Shown piece after piece: positions 61,162-64,000 of a DNA stretch of 64,000 nt. Where the stretch lies: NCBI GenBank assembly GCA_963714035.1, contig OY970224.1:2480001-2544000 (forward strand), in the 5' to 3' direction. Under the pieces are notes generated by a model. The model worked only from the letters and a program-made list of their open reading frames with translations, was not told the DNA's origin and made no database searches. The translations under genes were made by a program, and so were the position numbers. This DNA is from DATFVB01 sp963714035 (GTDB lineage Bacteria; Acidobacteriota; Thermoanaerobaculia; UBA5066; DATFVB01). Numbering within the stretch: the first letter of the stretch is position 1; each line of letters opens with the position of its first letter.

Positions 61162-63393
61162 ATGACGGAATCCCTGGTCGGCCAGACCATCGCGCACTAC
61201 AAGATCGTCGGGCTGCTGGGCTCCGGCGGAATGGGCAGCGTTTACGAGGCCGAGGACGCCGAGCTCGGCCGGCACGTCGCGATCAAGGTCCTTTCGGCCA
61301 CCCTGCAGAACGACGCCCCGATGCTCGAGCGTTTCAAGCGGGAGGCGCGCGCGGCGTCTTCGCTGAACCACCCGGGCATCTGCACGGTCTACTCGATCGA
61401 GCAGCACCAGGGCCGGCCCTTCATCGTGATGGAGCTCATCAAGGGCTCGACGCTCGCGGAGAGGATGGGTCGGCAGGCCTTCGCCATCGGCGCGCTCCTC
61501 GACTTCGGGATCCAGATCACCGATGCGCTCGAGTCGGCGCACTCGAAAGGGATCGCGCATCGGGACCTGAAGCCCGCGAACCTGATGATCAACGACCGGG
61601 GACAGATCAAGATCCTGGACTTCGGCCTGGCGAAGATGGAAGCCGCGGGAATGGCGGCGAAGGGGGAGGAAGTCTCCGCGCTGGAGACCGCCGTCCACTC
61701 CGGGCCGCTGACGACCGCCGGGACCGTCATGGGGACCGTGCACTACATGTCGCCGGAGCAGGCGCGCGGCCAGCTGACCGACGCGCGGACGGATCTCTTC
61801 TCGCTCGGCACCGTGCTGTACCAGATGGCGACCGGGGAGCTGCCGTTTCACGGCGATACCGACGCGATGGTCTTCGACGCGATCCTGAATCGCGATCCGA
61901 AGCCGCTGGAACAGGTCAATCCGGCGATGCCGCCGGAGCTCGGGAGGATCATCGAGAAAGCCGTCGAGAAGGACCGCCAGCTTCGCTGCCAGACCGCGAC
62001 CGAGCTCAAGACCGACCTCCTGCGGCTCAAGCGCAAGCTCGATTCGGGAGAGAAGCGAGCGGCGGATCTTTCGGAGTCGAAGTCCGGAGTCGCGAAGCCG
62101 GCCGAGAAATCGATCGCGGTCCTCTACTTCGAGAACCTCTCCGGCGCGAAGGAGGACGAATACTTCCGCGACGGGATCACCGAAGACGTCGTCACCGAGC
62201 TGTCGAAGATCGCCGGGCTCAAGACCTTTCCGCGACCCTCGGTGCTCGCGTTTCGCGACAGGCAGGTCACGCCGTCCCACGTCGGCCAGCAGCTCGGCGC
62301 GGCCTACGTGCTCTCGGGGAGCATCCGCCGCGCCGGCGAACGACTCCGGATCAACACCCAGCTCTTCGACGCGCACACGGATTTCCCGCTCTGGTCCGAG
62401 CGGTACGACCGCGAGATGAAGGACGTCTTCGAGGTGCAGGACGAAATCGCCCAGAAGATCGCCGGGGCGCTGCGGCTGACCCTGACGCCCCGCGAGCAGC
62501 AGGACCTCGCCGCCAAGCCGACCGAGAATCTCCACGCCTACGACCTCTACCTGCGCGGCCGGAGCTACGGCCGCCGGCTCACGCGCCAGGACCTCGAGTT
62601 CGCGCTCCAGATGTACGAGAACGCCGTCACGCAGGACCCCAACTTCGCGCTCGCCTACGCGGCGATCGCCAACGTCTGCGCCTACTATCACTGCAACTAC
62701 TCTCGCGAGTCGGCGTGGATCGACCGGGCGCGCGCGGCCTCGGACCGCGCCGTCGGGCTCCAGCCGCAGCTTCCGGAGGTCATGGTCGCCCAGGCCTGGA
62801 CTCTTTATGCGCGGGGCCAGTACGAGGATGCCGTCGAGGTCGTGAGGAACGTCATCGCCCGCAAGCCCGACTCCGAAGGGGCCTACTACCTGCTCCTCCG
62901 ATGCCTTTTCGGGTCCGGGCGCCACCAGGAAGTCGAGAAGATCGCGGAGGCCGCGATCGAGGCCTGCGGCACCGACTACAACGTCTTCGTCCCGATCATG
63001 AACTCGCTCGGCGCGCTCGGAAAAACCGAAGCGAAACGGAACGTCCGCCTTCGCCGGATGCAGGTCCTCGAGAACCACATCCGAGAGGTCCCGGAGGACG
63101 CGCGGGCCCGCATCCTCCTCTCTTCCGACTATGCCGACGAGCATCGCGCGGACGAGGCGATCCGCGAGGCGAATTTCGCGATGATCCTCCGGCCCAACGA
63201 GGCGACCGTCCACTACAACGCGGCGTGCACGTTCTGCAAGCTCGGCCGGAAGGCGGAAGGAATGGAGGCCCTGACCAAGGCCTGGAACGCCGGCTTCACC
63301 GACGCCGACTGGGCGCGTCGCGACCCCGACCTCGACGTTCTCCACGATCAGCCCGAATTCGACAGGCTGTACCCGAAGAAGCCCGCCGGTTGA
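61162..63393 (+). CDS. Ser/Thr protein kinase with TolB-like and TPR domains, paralogue 3
   Basis: A 743-aa paralogue beginning 1 nt after the preceding stop (N-terminus MTESLVGQTIAHYK). The kinase motifs GSGGMGSVYEAED, VAIK, HRDLKPANLMIND, DFGLAKMEA and MSPEQARGQL are intact. The TolB-like part reads AVLYFENLSGAKEDEYFRDG and TEDVVTELSKIAGLKTF. TPR helices run to the EFDRLYPKKPAG end. Tight spacing implies cotranscription with paralogue 2. Confidence 0.95.
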   Translation: MTESLVGQTIAHYKIVGLLGSGGMGSVYEAEDAELGRHVAIKVLSATLQNDAPMLERFKREARAASSLNHPGICTVYSIEQHQGRPFIVMELIKGSTLAERMGRQAFAIGALLDFGIQITDALESAHSKGIAHRDLKPANLMINDRGQIKILDFGLAKMEAAGMAAKGEEVSALETAVHSGPLTTAGTVMGTVHYMSPEQARGQLTDARTDLFSLGTVLYQMATGELPFHGDTDAMVFDAILNRDPKPLEQVNPAMPPELGRIIEKAVEKDRQLRCQTATELKTDLLRLKRKLDSGEKRAADLSESKSGVAKPAEKSIAVLYFENLSGAKEDEYFRDGITEDVVTELSKIAGLKTFPRPSVLAFRDRQVTPSHVGQQLGAAYVLSGSIRRAGERLRINTQLFDAHTDFPLWSERYDREMKDVFEVQDEIAQKIAGALRLTLTPREQQDLAAKPTENLHAYDLYLRGRSYGRRLTRQDLEFALQMYENAVTQDPNFALAYAAIANVCAYYHCNYSRESAWIDRARAASDRAVGLQPQLPEVMVAQAWTLYARGQYEDAVEVVRNVIARKPDSEGAYYLLLRCLFGSGRHQEVEKIAEAAIEACGTDYNVFVPIMNSLGALGKTEAKRNVRLRRMQVLENHIREVPEDARARILLSSDYADEHRADEAIREANFAMILRPNEATVHYNAACTFCKLGRKAEGMEALTKAWNAGFTDADWARRDPDLDVLHDQPEFDRLYPKKPAG

Positions 63394-63460
63394 CGGGATC
63401 TGCCGCCGCGCGAGCGGTGGTATCGTCCGAAGCCTCGTTTCGCCAGGGGGGAGGAATTTC

Positions 63461-64000
63461 ATGGAATCGCTGGTCGGCCAGACCATCGCGCACTACAAGA
63501 TCATGGGACTCATCGGTTCCGGCGGCATGGGAACCGTCTACGAGGCCGAGGACGCGGATCTCGGCCGTCATGTCGCGATCAAGGTCCTCTCCGAGAGCCT
63601 GCAGGACGACGCCCCGATGCTCGAGCGATTCAAACGCGAGGCGCGGGCCGCTTCGTCGCTGAACCACCCGGGCATCTGCACGGTCTACTCGATCGAGCAA
63701 CATCAGGGGCGGCCCTTCATCGTCATGGAGCTCATCAAGGGCTCGACACTCGCCGAGAAGATGGGGCGCCAGCCGTTCGAGATCGGTCAGCTCCTCGACT
63801 TCGGGACGCAGATCGCCGACGCGCTCGAATCGGCCCACTCGAAGGGCATCGCGCATCGGGACCTGAAGCCCGCCAACATCATGATCAACGACCGGGGACA
63901 GATGAAAATCCTCGACTTCGGCCTCGCGAAGATCGACGCGAGCGGGACCGTGGCCCAGAAGGGCGAGGAAGTCTCGCAGCTCGTCACTTCGGTGGGATCG
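63461..64000 (+). CDS. Ser/Thr protein kinase, paralogue 4 (cut by window edge)
   Basis: The first 180 codons of a fourth copy: MESLVGQTIAHYKIMGLIGS, GGMGTVYEAEDADLGRH, VAIKVLSESL, HRDLKPANIMIND and DFGLAKIDAS are visible. The window ends within the activation segment. A GGGGGGAGGA ribosome-binding site precedes the ATG. The 67-nt upstream gap shares GGTATCGT with the region before copy 1, so a separate promoter is possible. Confidence 0.93.
   Translation, partial: MESLVGQTIAHYKIMGLIGSGGMGTVYEAEDADLGRHVAIKVLSESLQDDAPMLERFKREARAASSLNHPGICTVYSIEQHQGRPFIVMELIKGSTLAEKMGRQPFEIGQLLDFGTQIADALESAHSKGIAHRDLKPANIMINDRGQMKILDFGLAKIDASGTVAQKGEEVSQLVTSVGS

Overview
This 64-kb window is the replication-origin region of a high-GC bacterial chromosome. 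Genes left of about 13.5 kb run leftward (dnaA-dnaN-recF-gyrB-gyrA) and most genes to the right run rightward (rpmH-rnpA-yidD-yidC-jag-mnmE-mnmG-rsmG-parA-parB). DnaA-box-like TTTTCCACA sequences flank dnaA, and a perfect parS site abuts parA. The best guess for the organism is an Acidobacteriota member, possibly Thermoanaerobaculia-like. The reasons are high GC, tandem Ser/Thr kinases fused to TolB-like and TPR domains, a protein resembling an Oar-type TonB plug, a large VPS10/BNR-repeat secreted protein, a deoxynucleoside kinase next to panB, and the futalosine-type UbiX/UbiA pair. This is inference; no rRNA or tRNA gene was seen.

Layout. 1-3.0 kb: vitamin B6 operon pdxR-pdxS-pdxT (pdxT cut by the window edge), with a legible promoter/operator. 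3.3-4.3 kb: transaldolase and a DUF507 protein. 4.6-13.5 kb: gyrA, gyrB, recF, dnaN, dnaA. 13.5-22.8 kb: rpmH, rnpA, yidD, yidC, jag, mnmE, mnmG, rsmG, parA, parB and a bactofilin. 23-29 kb: F1Fo ATP synthase genes for b', b, delta, alpha, gamma, beta and epsilon, without a and c, closed by a strong terminator. 29-34.4 kb: a very small Lys-rich protein, a HigBA/RelE-like toxin-antitoxin pair, selB, a YqeY protein, a CYTH protein and a sugar-nucleotidyltransferase. 34.4-35.4 kb: pseudopilin and ComEA-like genes. 35.7-41.3 kb: ubiX, UbiA/MqnP-like prenyltransferase, deoxynucleoside kinase, panB-panC-panD-thiG. 41.7-49.3 kb: zinc-ribbon protein, transsulfuration pair (CBS/CysK-like and CGL-like), cutA, trpS, cupin, lipocalin-like secreted protein, TetR regulator with a palindromic operator, NAD(P)-binding protein, msrA. 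49.4-64 kb: VPS10/BNR protein, fumC, two tandem CPxC mini-proteins, a secreted plug-like protein and four tandem paralogous Ser/Thr kinases, the last cut by the window edge.

The most unusual signal is between the genes. A family of about 120-130-bp hairpin elements occurs at least seven times, always intergenic, plus two partial copies. Each copy has the same architecture: a conserved end with GGCGCGGCGAT and ATCGAG, a long stem, an apical mini-hairpin of the type CGTAC-GCCCCG-GTACG, and a conserved other end CTCGCGCCTCGC. Stem sequences differ between copies but stay complementary, including compensatory changes in the apical hairpin (CGTAC/GTACG, TGTAC/GTACA, CATAC/GTATG). Other repeat classes are also present: GTCATCC/CATTGCGAG-type palindromes, AACTCGCAACTC-type repeats, a 24-bp tandem hairpin array after yqeY, a 49-bp tandem repeat after mnmE, and a 24-bp in-frame repeat in atpF.

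A second theme is expression signals. Many starts are GTG or TTG. Several genes have a recognisable -10 box ending only 6-9 nt before the start codon, suggesting leaderless or near-leaderless mRNAs. rnpA and yidD lack any canonical start codon at the position expected from homology.
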